A program made the translations under genes and the position numbers. Below are positions 50,086-58,377 of a DNA stretch of 64,000 nucleotides, in pieces. The stretch is from Leadbetterella lacunae (GTDB lineage Bacteria > Bacteroidota > Bacteroidia > Cytophagales > Spirosomataceae), in NCBI RefSeq assembly GCF_042649125.1, contig NZ_JBHRYQ010000001.1:1798001-1862000 (forward strand). Direction: 5' to 3'. How positions within the stretch are numbered: the stretch's first letter is position 1; each line of letters starts with the position of its first letter. The notes beneath the pieces were generated by a model. It was not told the DNA's origin and did not search any database. It saw only the letters and a program-made list of their open reading frames with translations.

Positions 50086-50541
50086 TTAAAGATCAATGAG
50101 GTCCTCTTGGTTGGTTTCGTTTAAAAAGTCAACAGACCAGGTGTGGTCTGCCAGCAAAAACACTTTCGCTAAAAAGCTATTGTACGGAAACTTCCGCCCC
50201 CACTCGGTAGGCGAAACCATAGAAAGCACATCGGAGCCGTCAAGTTTTTCATATAGATAATAGGTATGATTTACAATAGGCTCAAAGCTCATTTGAGCAT
50301 CATATATCCTTTCTGATACTTCTATTCGGTCGTTAATTTCTTTTGCCTGCAAACCCAAAAGCTCTATCTGTCTGTAGAGTTTCTTAAGTTGATCTTGCGT
50401 TTGTTGCCTCATGGCCATTTGGGCTTTACCTTTTACTTTACCCATGTCTTCGGGTCTAATAACGGCACTACCAGCTGTGTGTGCATAACCCAACAAGCCT
50501 GGGTTTTGGGCAACATTTAAATCTTTTAATGAATCAGTCAC
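50086..50541 (-). CDS. DUF2452 protein
   Basis: The 151-residue protein matches DUF2452 by its N-terminal NPGLLGYAHTAGSAVIRPEDMGKVKG, seen here in pieces NPGLLGYAHTAG and IRPEDMGKVKGKA, and by a coiled segment (TQDQLKKLYRQIELL) in the middle. The C-terminal part has YYLYEKLDGSDVLSMVSP and WGRKFP. There is no signal peptide or membrane segment. The function of the family is unknown. It is the first gene of the minus-strand run with the EVE gene. Confidence 0.85.
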   Translation of the reverse strand: MTDSLKDLNVAQNPGLLGYAHTAGSAVIRPEDMGKVKGKAQMAMRQQTQDQLKKLYRQIELLGLQAKEINDRIEVSERIYDAQMSFEPIVNHTYYLYEKLDGSDVLSMVSPTEWGRKFPYNSFLAKVFLLADHTWSVDFLNETNQEDLIDL

Positions 50542-50780
50542 TTTTGTATTTGTTTTATTAGGTTCAACAATAAAACGCCTTTCTTGGTTATTTTTTGGTA
50601 AAAATAAAAAATCTTTTATGTAGAATACGCTTTCAGGCTATCTAAAAAAAATGTTCCTTTTTTTTGATGCATGATTTTAGATTACCATAATATTTTTCGT
50701 AATTCGTGAAATAATCTTCTTCTCAGAATATTATGAATAACAAACCTAAGAATATAAAAATATTATCTACGAAAAAAATG

Positions 50781-51239
50781 GAAATACCTAACAACACCAT
50801 TGAACGTAAAGATTTCCTAAAACAAGTAGGACTCGGCTTTGGGGCAATAATGTTAATGAACTGTCTACAAGGATGCGGCGAAACCGAAATACCAGACCCA
50901 AACCCGGGAAGCAACACGGGCAAAGTAGATTTTACGATAGACATTTCAAATCCTACCTATGGTAACCTTCAAACAAAAGGAGGTTTTGTAATTGTAGCCA
51001 ATCAAAAAGTAATCATTGCACGTACGCAAGCTGATAGCTGGATAGCGGTATCTTCGGTCTGCACACATGAAGGAACTCCGATAGGCTATAGAGCCGCTAC
51101 GAATGATTTTCGTTGTCCAAACCATGGTGCGGAATTTACAGCTACTGGAGCAGTACAGAAAGGCCCTGCAGCAACTGCATTAAAGAAATACAACGTAACA
51201 TTTACAGCCAATACTAATACCTTAAGGGTTTTTGAATAA
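50781..51239 (+). CDS. Rieske [2Fe-2S] domain lipoprotein-like protein
   Basis: The 152-residue protein has the two Rieske boxes: CTH (Cys95, His97) and CPNH (Cys113, His116). An N-terminal hydrophobic stretch (about 16-30) includes possible lipidation Cys (Cys29 or Cys33). The segment ERKDFLKQVGLGFGA looks like a Tat-type region without the twin arginine. I took the ATG at 50781; an in-frame ATG at 50733 would add 16 Lys/Asn-rich residues before it. It should carry electrons at the outer face of the inner membrane. It has no cytochrome b gene next to it, so it is not evidently part of a bc complex. It lies 6 bases upstream of menE. Confidence 0.85.
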   Translation, partial: EIPNNTIERKDFLKQVGLGFGAIMLMNCLQGCGETEIPDPNPGSNTGKVDFTIDISNPTYGNLQTKGGFVIVANQKVIIARTQADSWIAVSSVCTHEGTPIGYRAATNDFRCPNHGAEFTATGAVQKGPAATALKKYNVTFTANTNTLRVFE

Positions 51240-51245
51240 AATACA

Positions 51246-52301
51246 ATGCTTTTTATATCAGCTAAAGGAGATACTATAAATACTGCCCCGGATAATCCTT
51301 ATTTCGATAAGGTCTTTGATCTTGTGGCGTATTGGAGTTCGAAATCAGAAATGATAGAACTGCAAACTTCAGGTTCAACGGGAAAACCTAAAACTATCAT
51401 AGTGCAGCGGTCGCAAATAGAAGCTTCTATAAACATGACCAAAGAAGTTTTTAATTTAAGTGAAAACGACCTCTTTTTTTGTTGCTTAAATGTAAACTAT
51501 ATAGCGGGCATGATGATGGTTTTTAGAGCACTTGAAATTGGGGCTGACCTAATAGTAGTAGAGCCAACTTCAAACCCTTTTGAAAATCTTGGAAACCAGG
51601 AGCATTTGGTTTCAAAAAACCGAGGAAAAAACTTTTTCTCATTTGTGCCTCTTCAGCTTCAAACCATCATTGAGTCAGAAAAACACTTACCCCTGCTAAA
51701 AGCTTGCAAAGCTACGATAGTAGGCGGAGCTGCTCTAAACCCAAGGTTAGAAGCAAAATGCCAAGAGCTAAATATTCCGATTTATGCTACCTATGGCATG
51801 ACCGAAACCATGAGTCATATAGCCATCAGAGACCTCAGAAATGAAGGTCAAACCTTTGAAGTTATCAAGGGTGTGGCAATAGAAGTAAACACAAACGACT
51901 GCCTAAGAATATGCTCGCCATCAACAAAAGATGAGTGGATTCAAACCAACGATGTAGTTGAATTGATTGACAGAAAGCACTTTAACTTAAAAGGCAGAAT
52001 AGACAATGTAATAAATAGTGGCGGCCTAAAAATCCAGCTCGAACAAATAGAGTGGAAGATAGCCGAAAAGTTAGATTTACAGGAACGCTACTTCTGCTAT
52101 GGATTAAAAGATGAACGTCTTGGACAAAAACTAATTTTGGTTATAGAATCAGAGGAAATAGTAGTAACGAATGAACAAATGCAAGGGATATTTGGTAAAT
52201 TTGAAACTCCAAAAGAAATCTATCACCTGCCTATGTTCTTAGAAACACAGACAGCCAAGATAGACAAAAATAAAACTGTTAATGAATTTATTCGAAATTA
52301 G
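51246..52301 (+). CDS. menE: o-Succinylbenzoate-CoA ligase (AMP-binding), short form
   Basis: The 351-residue acyl-CoA synthetase has the AMP-binding P-loop TSGSTGKPK (41-49), YGMTE (about 179-183) and LKGRIDNVINSGGLKI (about 250). It lacks the long N-terminal half of other family members, as the short MenE proteins of Bacteroidota do. MenE makes OSB-CoA in menaquinone synthesis. The Rieske gene ends 6 bases before it and the next gene overlaps its end by 20 bases. No other men gene is in the window, so the assignment rests on family form alone. Confidence 0.8.
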   Translation: MLFISAKGDTINTAPDNPYFDKVFDLVAYWSSKSEMIELQTSGSTGKPKTIIVQRSQIEASINMTKEVFNLSENDLFFCCLNVNYIAGMMMVFRALEIGADLIVVEPTSNPFENLGNQEHLVSKNRGKNFFSFVPLQLQTIIESEKHLPLLKACKATIVGGAALNPRLEAKCQELNIPIYATYGMTETMSHIAIRDLRNEGQTFEVIKGVAIEVNTNDCLRICSPSTKDEWIQTNDVVELIDRKHFNLKGRIDNVINSGGLKIQLEQIEWKIAEKLDLQERYFCYGLKDERLGQKLILVIESEEIVVTNEQMQGIFGKFETPKEIYHLPMFLETQTAKIDKNKTVNEFIRN

Positions 52302-52995
52302 GTTTCAAACCTCTGAGCTTATCCCTCCTCCTTATGCACATGCTATTGAAATATTAGCCCAGAATGACCCTAAAGGTGGTTTTTCATATATTTTCGAAAT
52401 TAGCTATTTAGACCGTGAGTCGCTTACCGAAGATGAAATTTTAGAAGAAGGCTTTAGCCTAAACGATGACCTGCAGCTAAAAGGCACTTTGCCTTTGGCT
52501 TGGAAATCTGCATTTGATGCACTTTTAGAAAAAACCAAAAAAACTTATCCGACTGAAATAGAAGACAAAGAAGATTTTTGGGAGATATTGACAGTAGATG
52601 AACCATTTTATCCAAAAAATACCAGAGAATGGAAGATTTTTTTGGAAGAAATGAGACAAGCAATAACTGAGCAAAATAAATTAGAATTACCGTTAAATTT
52701 TCAAATTAAACGAATAGATCAAGAGCTTACAGAGGATTATTTGGTGGAAGGAAAGTTTGAAGAACGCGTATTCCAAATCACCAAAAAAGATGGTAAAACC
52801 AAAGAATTGGAATGGATTAAGCTTAATAATTTCTTGAAAGATATTTTTTCAGGCGAGTTTGTTTACGAAAAAACCTCCACCAAAATGCCTAAACGCACGG
52901 GGTTATTCCTAAACCTTGGCGATGAAATATGGTATGAAGTGGGAAAATCTTTACTTACGCAGCCATCAAAAATCACAAAGTGGCTTGCCTATTAA
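52282..52995 (+). CDS. Hypothetical cytoplasmic protein
   Basis: I do not recognise this 237-residue protein. It is acidic and rich in Glu, Lys and aromatic residues, with no signal peptide or membrane helix. Visible blocks are ELIPPPYAHAIEI near the N-terminus, LDRESLTEDEILEEGF, and LNLGDEIWYEVG near the C-terminus. Two similar halves are not apparent. The start overlaps menE by 20 bases and no later start is better placed, so translational coupling is likely. Its end overlaps the XRE gene on the opposite strand by 23 bases. Confidence 0.75.
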   Translation: MNLFEIRFQTSELIPPPYAHAIEILAQNDPKGGFSYIFEISYLDRESLTEDEILEEGFSLNDDLQLKGTLPLAWKSAFDALLEKTKKTYPTEIEDKEDFWEILTVDEPFYPKNTREWKIFLEEMRQAITEQNKLELPLNFQIKRIDQELTEDYLVEGKFEERVFQITKKDGKTKELEWIKLNNFLKDIFSGEFVYEKTSTKMPKRTGLFLNLGDEIWYEVGKSLLTQPSKITKWLAY

Positions 52996-53863
52996 CCAAA
53001 TCATCAATTTGGTTTTTCAAATCCGAGATTTTAGATTGAATGTCATTTAAGGGCAGTTGGGGTGAAGGGAGGCTTTTAGAAAAGTATCCTTTCACAAACC
53101 AAAGCTCCAAAATATCTGATTTTAAAAATTCAGCACTGCCTATGCTGGCTTTGTCAGCACTGGTAAGAATAGTGCCTTTTACTGAAAGCTGATTAAAAAC
53201 TCTGCGATAAACCATTCCCTGACTTTTAGTAAAAATCAAGTGATTCTCCCCGTTTTTTATCAAGTCAAAGTTCTCAACTTTTTCTCCTACTATTATACTT
53301 TCTGTAATCGGAAAATCAGTATTTGATTCAAATGCTCGTAAATAACCTTTAGGAAAAAAAGGTAAAGAAAGCACCGGGTAATCTTCTAAAGACTTTTTAA
53401 GGTCTATGTCAGACAAATACTGTTTCTGAACCTCCTTAGCTATATATCTTATTTTTGTATCGGCTCCTGCTGTTTTATTTATAGCTGTTTCCTCACTTTT
53501 TGCCGAAAATAAATCAGACTGAAATGTAGCTGTTTTTTTGTTTTCTAAAAACGATGGTTTTTCTATTTTTAAATCCTCAAAAACATGCTTGGGAACATCC
53601 ACCTCTCTTGCTTCTTCTATAGCTTTAGAAGCCTGCTGAATATCCGCTAGAGGAAAATCTATAAAGCTATGATTGAGCAATTGATCTAGCGAAATATCAA
53701 AGACCTGAGCCAGTTTAGCTAAGTTCTCTGCTGGAGGAACCGCCCTACCCTCTTCATAAGCACCTATTAACGAACGTTTCACACCCAAGAGCGTTGCAAA
53801 CTTCTCTTGCGTAAGTCCCATTCGTTTCCTAAGAAATCTTATGTTTTGGTTTACGGTTATCAT
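52973..53863 (-). CDS. XRE-family transcriptional regulator with LexA-like C-terminal domain
   Basis: The N-terminal helix-turn-helix (about residues 6-60) has the XRE pattern RKRMGLTQEKFATLLGVKRSLIG AYEEG. A linker of about 100 residues is followed by a beta-rich C-terminal domain (about 165-260) with PFFPKGYLRAF and SIIVGEKV, resembling the S24/LexA peptidase fold. I do not see a Ser-Lys catalytic pair, so it may sense something without cleaving itself. A final coiled segment (IQSKISDLKNQIDDLVNRQ) may help dimerise. It is a single gene, 50 bases downstream of hslV on the same strand. Its target is unknown. Confidence 0.85.
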   Translation of the reverse strand: MITVNQNIRFLRKRMGLTQEKFATLLGVKRSLIGAYEEGRAVPPAENLAKLAQVFDISLDQLLNHSFIDFPLADIQQASKAIEEAREVDVPKHVFEDLKIEKPSFLENKKTATFQSDLFSAKSEETAINKTAGADTKIRYIAKEVQKQYLSDIDLKKSLEDYPVLSLPFFPKGYLRAFESNTDFPITESIIVGEKVENFDLIKNGENHLIFTKSQGMVYRRVFNQLSVKGTILTSADKASIGSAEFLKSDILELWFVKGYFSKSLPSPQLPLNDIQSKISDLKNQIDDLVNRQATL

Positions 53864-53913
53864 TTCTATTTTTTACAATCCAAATATACTAAAATCAGGT
53901 TGAGAAAACACAC

Positions 53914-54450
53914 CTAAAGTGTTTCTATCATTAAGTTATGATTGGTATAAATACAAATATCAGCTGCAATGTTTAGGCCTTCTCTGACAATTTCTTCGGC
54001 GGTCATGTGCGGGGCGTGTTTTTTCATAGCCAAGGCAGCCGACTGAGCATACATACTTCCTGAACCGATTGCCGCAATCTGATTATCCGGCTCTATCACG
54101 TCACCCGTTCCTGAGATTATCAATAGTTCATCTGCATTAGCAACAATCATCATTGCTTCTAATTTCCTCAAATACCTGTCCGTTCTCCAGTCTTTGGCAA
54201 GCTCGATGGCCGAACGTTTCATATTTCCGCCATAAGAATTTAACTTTTCTTCGAACTTCTCTATGAGCGTAAAGGCATCTGCCGTGCTTCCTGCAAACCC
54301 CGCAAGAATTTTACCCCCTGCCAGTATACGCACTTTTTTTACATTTGACTTGGCTACGGTATTTCCCAAAGTGGCCTGACCGTCAGCACCTAAGGCTATT
54401 TGTCCATTATGAAAAACACCTAAAACTGTGGTTGATCTTATTTTTGTCAT
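53914..54450 (-). CDS. hslV: ATP-dependent protease subunit HslV
   Basis: The 178-residue protein aligns with HslV throughout: NGQIALGADGQATLGNT, VKKVRILAGGKILAGFAGSTADAF and AAIGSGSMYAQSAALA. The active-site threonine should be Thr7, after removal of a six-residue propeptide (MTKIRS), which is longer than the single Met removed in E. coli. HslV is the proteolytic dodecamer driven by HslU. The hslU gene is not in the window. It follows pdhC, but a terminator sits between them. Confidence 0.95.
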   Translation of the reverse strand: MTKIRSTTVLGVFHNGQIALGADGQATLGNTVAKSNVKKVRILAGGKILAGFAGSTADAFTLIEKFEEKLNSYGGNMKRSAIELAKDWRTDRYLRKLEAMMIVANADELLIISGTGDVIEPDNQIAAIGSGSMYAQSAALAMKKHAPHMTAEEIVREGLNIAADICIYTNHNLMIETL

Positions 54451-54472
54451 TTTTTTATTTCTTTTAAAAAGA

Positions 54473-54503
54473 AAACCCTCCGAAGGTTCACTTGGAGGGG
54501 TTT
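54473..54503 (-). terminator. Rho-independent terminator after pdhC
   Basis: Read on the minus strand, AAACCCCTCC pairs with GGAGGGTTT (one bulged C) around a 12-base loop and is followed by T-rich sequence. It lies 22 bases after the pdhC stop and 23 bases before the hslV start. Confidence 0.7.
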
Positions 54504-54524
54504 CAAATATTTCTTTAAAAACTA

Positions 54525-56153
54525 CTAAATCAGAAGTTTGTACGGTTCTTCTAGCAACTCTTTCAAAGTTACTAAGAAAGCAGCCCCAGTGGCCCCGTCT
54601 ACTACACGGTGGTCACAAGTTAAGGTAACTTTCATTACATTGGTGGCATAAAACTGACCGCCTTTTACTGCAACTATTTCTTTGATTCCACCTACCGAAA
54701 GTATACACGATTCGTTTTTAGGGTTATTGATGATTGAGTTAAACTGCTCAATTCCAAACATACCTAAGTTACTTACCGTAAATGTATTTCCTTCCCAGTC
54801 GCTTGGTTGCAATTTACCACCTTTAGCTTTTCCGCCAAGGTCTTTGGTAGTAGCAGCCAAAACTGATAATGGAAGGGTATCTGCAAATCTGATAACCGGA
54901 ACTATCAAACCTTCGGCGATAGCCACCGCCATACCGATATGTACATGTTGATTTTTTCTGATGCTATCTCCTCTCCACGATGCGTTTACGTTTGGATGCT
55001 TACGAAGAGCAACACCACACGCTTTAAGCACCATGTCATTAAACGAAATTTTGACAGGAGAACTTTCGTTCATTACGCCACGAGCTTCAATTGACTTATC
55101 CATGTTAATTTCCATTGTAAGAGAGAAATCAACTGCATTTGTTTGAGAATCAGCTAGGCTTCTTGCAATTGCTTTTCTCATTTGAGTCAACGGAACTTCT
55201 TCGAAACTCTCTACACCACTTGGAGCAGCTAAAGTTACGCTTGAAGCAGCAGGAGCAGCAGTTTTTGCTGAAGGAACATAATTATCCACATCAGCTTTTA
55301 CTATCCTTCCACCTTCGCCACTTCCTTTTACGTCAGCAAGCGAAATACCTTTATCTTTTGCAATGCTTTTGGCCAATGGCGAAGCTAAAATTCTACCATT
55401 TGAATTTGTAGTTTCTACTGGAGCAGCGGCAGCAGGAGCAGCAGGCGTTTCAGCTTTTGCCACAGGAGCAGCTTCAGCGGCCTTTGGAGCTTCAGCAGCA
55501 GCAGGAGCGGCAGAACCTGCAGCATGAGCTTTCAATAAAGTCTCAAAGTCTGCACCTTTTTCACCAATAATGGCAATAACAGAATTAACTGGAGCAGCTT
55601 CGCCGGCTTTAACGCCAACATAAAGCAATACACCTTCGTCGTAAGCTTCTATTTCCATAGTAGCTTTATCTGTTTCTATTTCTGCAAGCATGTCTCCTGA
55701 CTTAACGGTATCGCCTACATTTTTAAGCCAAGCATGAATCACACCTTCTGTCATGGTGTCGCTCAATAATGGCATTGTAACTAAATTAGCTTTGATGTTT
55801 GAGGTATCTATAGTCTCAGCAGCAGGAGCTTTGACTTCGGCAGCGGCAGGAGCAGCTGGAGTGGCAGCTGGTGCCGGAGCAGCAGAACCTGATAATAAAG
55901 CCGAATAATCTTCGCCTTTTTCGCCAATAACTGCGATAATTGAATCAATAGGAACAGCTTGACCTTTTTCTACTCCGATATACAAAATAGTCCCTTCGTA
56001 ATACGACTCCATGTCCATTGTAGCCTTGTCAGTCTCAACTTCTGCAAGTATATCTCCTGATTTAACAACATCCCCTACTTTAACATTCCATGCGGCTATT
56101 ACGCCTTCTTCCATGGTATCGCTCATTTTGGGCATTCTGATAACTTCTGCCAT
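54525..56153 (-). CDS. pdhC: Pyruvate dehydrogenase E2 (dihydrolipoamide acetyltransferase), two lipoyl domains
   Basis: The 542-residue protein has two lipoyl domains (about 2-78 and 122-198), each with an ETDKAT lipoylation site (Lys43 and about Lys165). They are joined by Ala/Pro-rich linkers. A peripheral-subunit-binding domain follows (about 252-290, ASPLAKSIAKDKGISL), then the catalytic domain (about 310-542) with the active-site motif HRVVDG. It carries acetyl groups from E1 to CoA. The E1 and E3 genes are not adjacent. The gene has its own terminator and follows lepA after 154 bases. The name pdhC is by convention; another 2-oxo acid E2 is less likely because of the two lipoyl domains. 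Confidence 0.92.
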   Translation of the reverse strand: MAEVIRMPKMSDTMEEGVIAAWNVKVGDVVKSGDILAEVETDKATMDMESYYEGTILYIGVEKGQAVPIDSIIAVIGEKGEDYSALLSGSAAPAPAATPAAPAAAEVKAPAAETIDTSNIKANLVTMPLLSDTMTEGVIHAWLKNVGDTVKSGDMLAEIETDKATMEIEAYDEGVLLYVGVKAGEAAPVNSVIAIIGEKGADFETLLKAHAAGSAAPAAAEAPKAAEAAPVAKAETPAAPAAAAPVETTNSNGRILASPLAKSIAKDKGISLADVKGSGEGGRIVKADVDNYVPSAKTAAPAASSVTLAAPSGVESFEEVPLTQMRKAIARSLADSQTNAVDFSLTMEINMDKSIEARGVMNESSPVKISFNDMVLKACGVALRKHPNVNASWRGDSIRKNQHVHIGMAVAIAEGLIVPVIRFADTLPLSVLAATTKDLGGKAKGGKLQPSDWEGNTFTVSNLGMFGIEQFNSIINNPKNESCILSVGGIKEIVAVKGGQFYATNVMKVTLTCDHRVVDGATGAAFLVTLKELLEEPYKLLI

Positions 56154-56240
56154 AGTATTATATTTTTGCTTAGAATTTTTTTCGCTCCAAAAATAATAGA
56201 AACGAAGTTAAATATTAAATATTAATCACTTTAAAATCTA

Positions 56241-56268
56241 AAAACCAAGATAAAAAGCTTGGGATTTT
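56241..56268 (-). terminator. Probable terminator after lepA
   Basis: On the minus strand, AAAATCCCAAG and CTTGGTTTT form a short stem (core CCAAG/CTTGG) with an 8-base loop and a T run. It lies 40 bases after the lepA stop. The stem is short, so strength is uncertain. Confidence 0.55.
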
Positions 56269-56307
56269 CAAAATTGTATTATTCCTCAAAATAAAAGAAG
56301 AACAATA

Positions 56308-58098
56308 TTAGCCATTTATTTTTAAAACCGCCATAAATGCTTCTTGAGGCACCTCTACGTTTCCGATTTGTCTCATACGTTTTTTACCTTTCTTTTGCTT
56401 TTCAAGAAGCTTACGCTTACGGCTAATATCACCACCATAACATTTGGCAGTAACGTCTTTTCTCATTGCTTTAACGGTTTCTCTTGCAATAATTTTCGCT
56501 CCAATGGCTGCTTGAATCGCGATTTCGAACTGTTGTCTAGGCAATAACTCTTTTAGTTTTTCACATAGTTTTTTACCCCACTCGTAGGCTTTGTCTCTGT
56601 GTACTATCGCCGAAAGTGCATCTACAGGATCACCATTTAGCAACACATCTAGTTTTACTAGTTCAGACGCTCGGTATCCGATTAATGAATAGTCAAGTGA
56701 TGCATAACCTCTTGAAATAGTCTTTAATCTATCGAAAAAGTCAAAAACTACCTCCGAAAGAGGCATTTCGAAAGTTAACTCAACTCTAGTAGCTGTTAAG
56801 TAAACTTGGTTTTTTACTATTCCTCTTTTGTCCATACAGAGCTTCATGATACCGCCTACATAATCTGAGGCGGTAATTATCTGAGCGTTAATATATGGTT
56901 CTTCTATCGCGTTTATCAGGTTTGGGTCTGGCATTTCTGAAGGTGCCGAAACCTGAATCACCTCGTCTCTTTTAGTATGTACAATAAACCTTACAGAAGG
57001 AACTGTGGTAATAACCGTCATTGCAAATTCTCTTTCGAGACGCTCCTGTACAATTTCCATGTGTAGCATTCCTAAGAAACCACATCTGAAACCAAAGCCA
57101 AGGGCAGCAGAAGTTTCGGGTTCCCAAACAAGCGAGGCGTCGTTAAGTTGAAGTTTCTCCATAGACTCACGAAGTTCTTCAAAGTCAGTGGTTTCAACTG
57201 GGTAAATACCCGCAAAAACCATAGGTTTAACTTCTTGGAATCCGGTGATAATTTCTTGCGTAGGTTTATCTACGTGCGTGATAGTATCCCCTACTTTAAC
57301 TTCTTTGGCAACTTTGATACCTGAAATCAGGTAACCCACATCACCACATTCTATAACATCTTTGGGTAGTTTTTTTAATTTCAAAGAACCAATCTCGTCT
57401 GCTATATATTCTTTGCCTGTGGCCACAAACTTTACTTTGTCTCCTTTTCTAACTCTACCGTTTTTAACTCTAAAAATTACCTCGATTCCTCTGTATGAAT
57501 TAAATACTGAGTCAAAGATCAAACCTTGAAGTCTACCTTCTGGGTCTCCTTTTGGAGCAGGCACACGGTTAATAATAGCCGAAAGGATGTCGTCAATACC
57601 GATTCCTTCTTTGGCAGAAGCCAAGACAATATCATCAGGATCAACTCCAATGAGATCCACGATTTGGTCTTTAACCTCCTCAATCATGGCCCCTGGTAAA
57701 TCTATTTTGTTGATAACCGGAATAATCTCCAGATTATTTTCTAAAGCTAAAAAAAGGTTACTAATAGTCTGTGCTTCAATTCCTTGAGCAGCGTCAACAA
57801 TCAAAAGTGCACCTTCGCAGGCAGCTATGGAGCGAGACACCTCATAACTAAAATCTACGTGGCCGGGAGTATCTATCAAGTTTAGGGTATATTTTTCACC
57901 ATTAAAAACATAATCCATTTGGATGGCGTGACTCTTAATAGTAATACCTCGCTCACGTTCCAAATCCATGTCATCAAGCAATTGGGCCTGCATTTCTCTG
58001 GCTGTAACGGTACCCGTAAATTCTAAAAGACGGTCGGCAAGGGTACTTTTTCCGTGGTCAATATGGGCAATAATACAGAAATTACGAATATTTTTCAC
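56308..58098 (-). CDS. lepA: Elongation factor 4 (LepA)
   Basis: The 596-residue translational GTPase has G1 AHIDHGKST, G3 DTPGHVDF and G4 NKIDLPGA, domains II and III, and the LepA-specific C-terminal domain (from about 485) with KRMRQIGNVEVPQEAF. Length is standard. EF4 acts on ribosomes under stress and in subunit maturation. It is a single gene; 279 bases upstream hold no recognisable feature. Confidence 0.97.
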   Translation of the reverse strand: MKNIRNFCIIAHIDHGKSTLADRLLEFTGTVTAREMQAQLLDDMDLERERGITIKSHAIQMDYVFNGEKYTLNLIDTPGHVDFSYEVSRSIAACEGALLIVDAAQGIEAQTISNLFLALENNLEIIPVINKIDLPGAMIEEVKDQIVDLIGVDPDDIVLASAKEGIGIDDILSAIINRVPAPKGDPEGRLQGLIFDSVFNSYRGIEVIFRVKNGRVRKGDKVKFVATGKEYIADEIGSLKLKKLPKDVIECGDVGYLISGIKVAKEVKVGDTITHVDKPTQEIITGFQEVKPMVFAGIYPVETTDFEELRESMEKLQLNDASLVWEPETSAALGFGFRCGFLGMLHMEIVQERLEREFAMTVITTVPSVRFIVHTKRDEVIQVSAPSEMPDPNLINAIEEPYINAQIITASDYVGGIMKLCMDKRGIVKNQVYLTATRVELTFEMPLSEVVFDFFDRLKTISRGYASLDYSLIGYRASELVKLDVLLNGDPVDALSAIVHRDKAYEWGKKLCEKLKELLPRQQFEIAIQAAIGAKIIARETVKAMRKDVTAKCYGGDISRKRKLLEKQKKGKKRMRQIGNVEVPQEAFMAVLKING

Positions 58099-58377
58099 CT
58101 AAAAAATTATTATATTTTGAAACCTAAAACGGTTATTTTAGTCCTTAATTTAAAAATTGCAAAATTAGCACAAAAACAGCAATTTTTCGTGTTTATGTTA
58201 CCAAATATTTAAAGACAAGGATTTATGTTTTTTTGATTAACTTTTTAATACTGGAAAAAAGAAATTATTTACGATTAAAAAAGGAAATTATCTTTTCAAA
58301 CAAGATAACAAAAAGAGAGGGTGAGTGTTTTACAATTTCATGGATTCTGCTGCTTAACTCTTAGTGGACTTTAGCCC

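Noticed and set aside
58099..58377. Possible gene or structured RNA in the 279-base gap between lepA and the Wzi-like gene
   Set aside because: No open frame of useful length, no convincing hairpin and no consensus promoter were seen.
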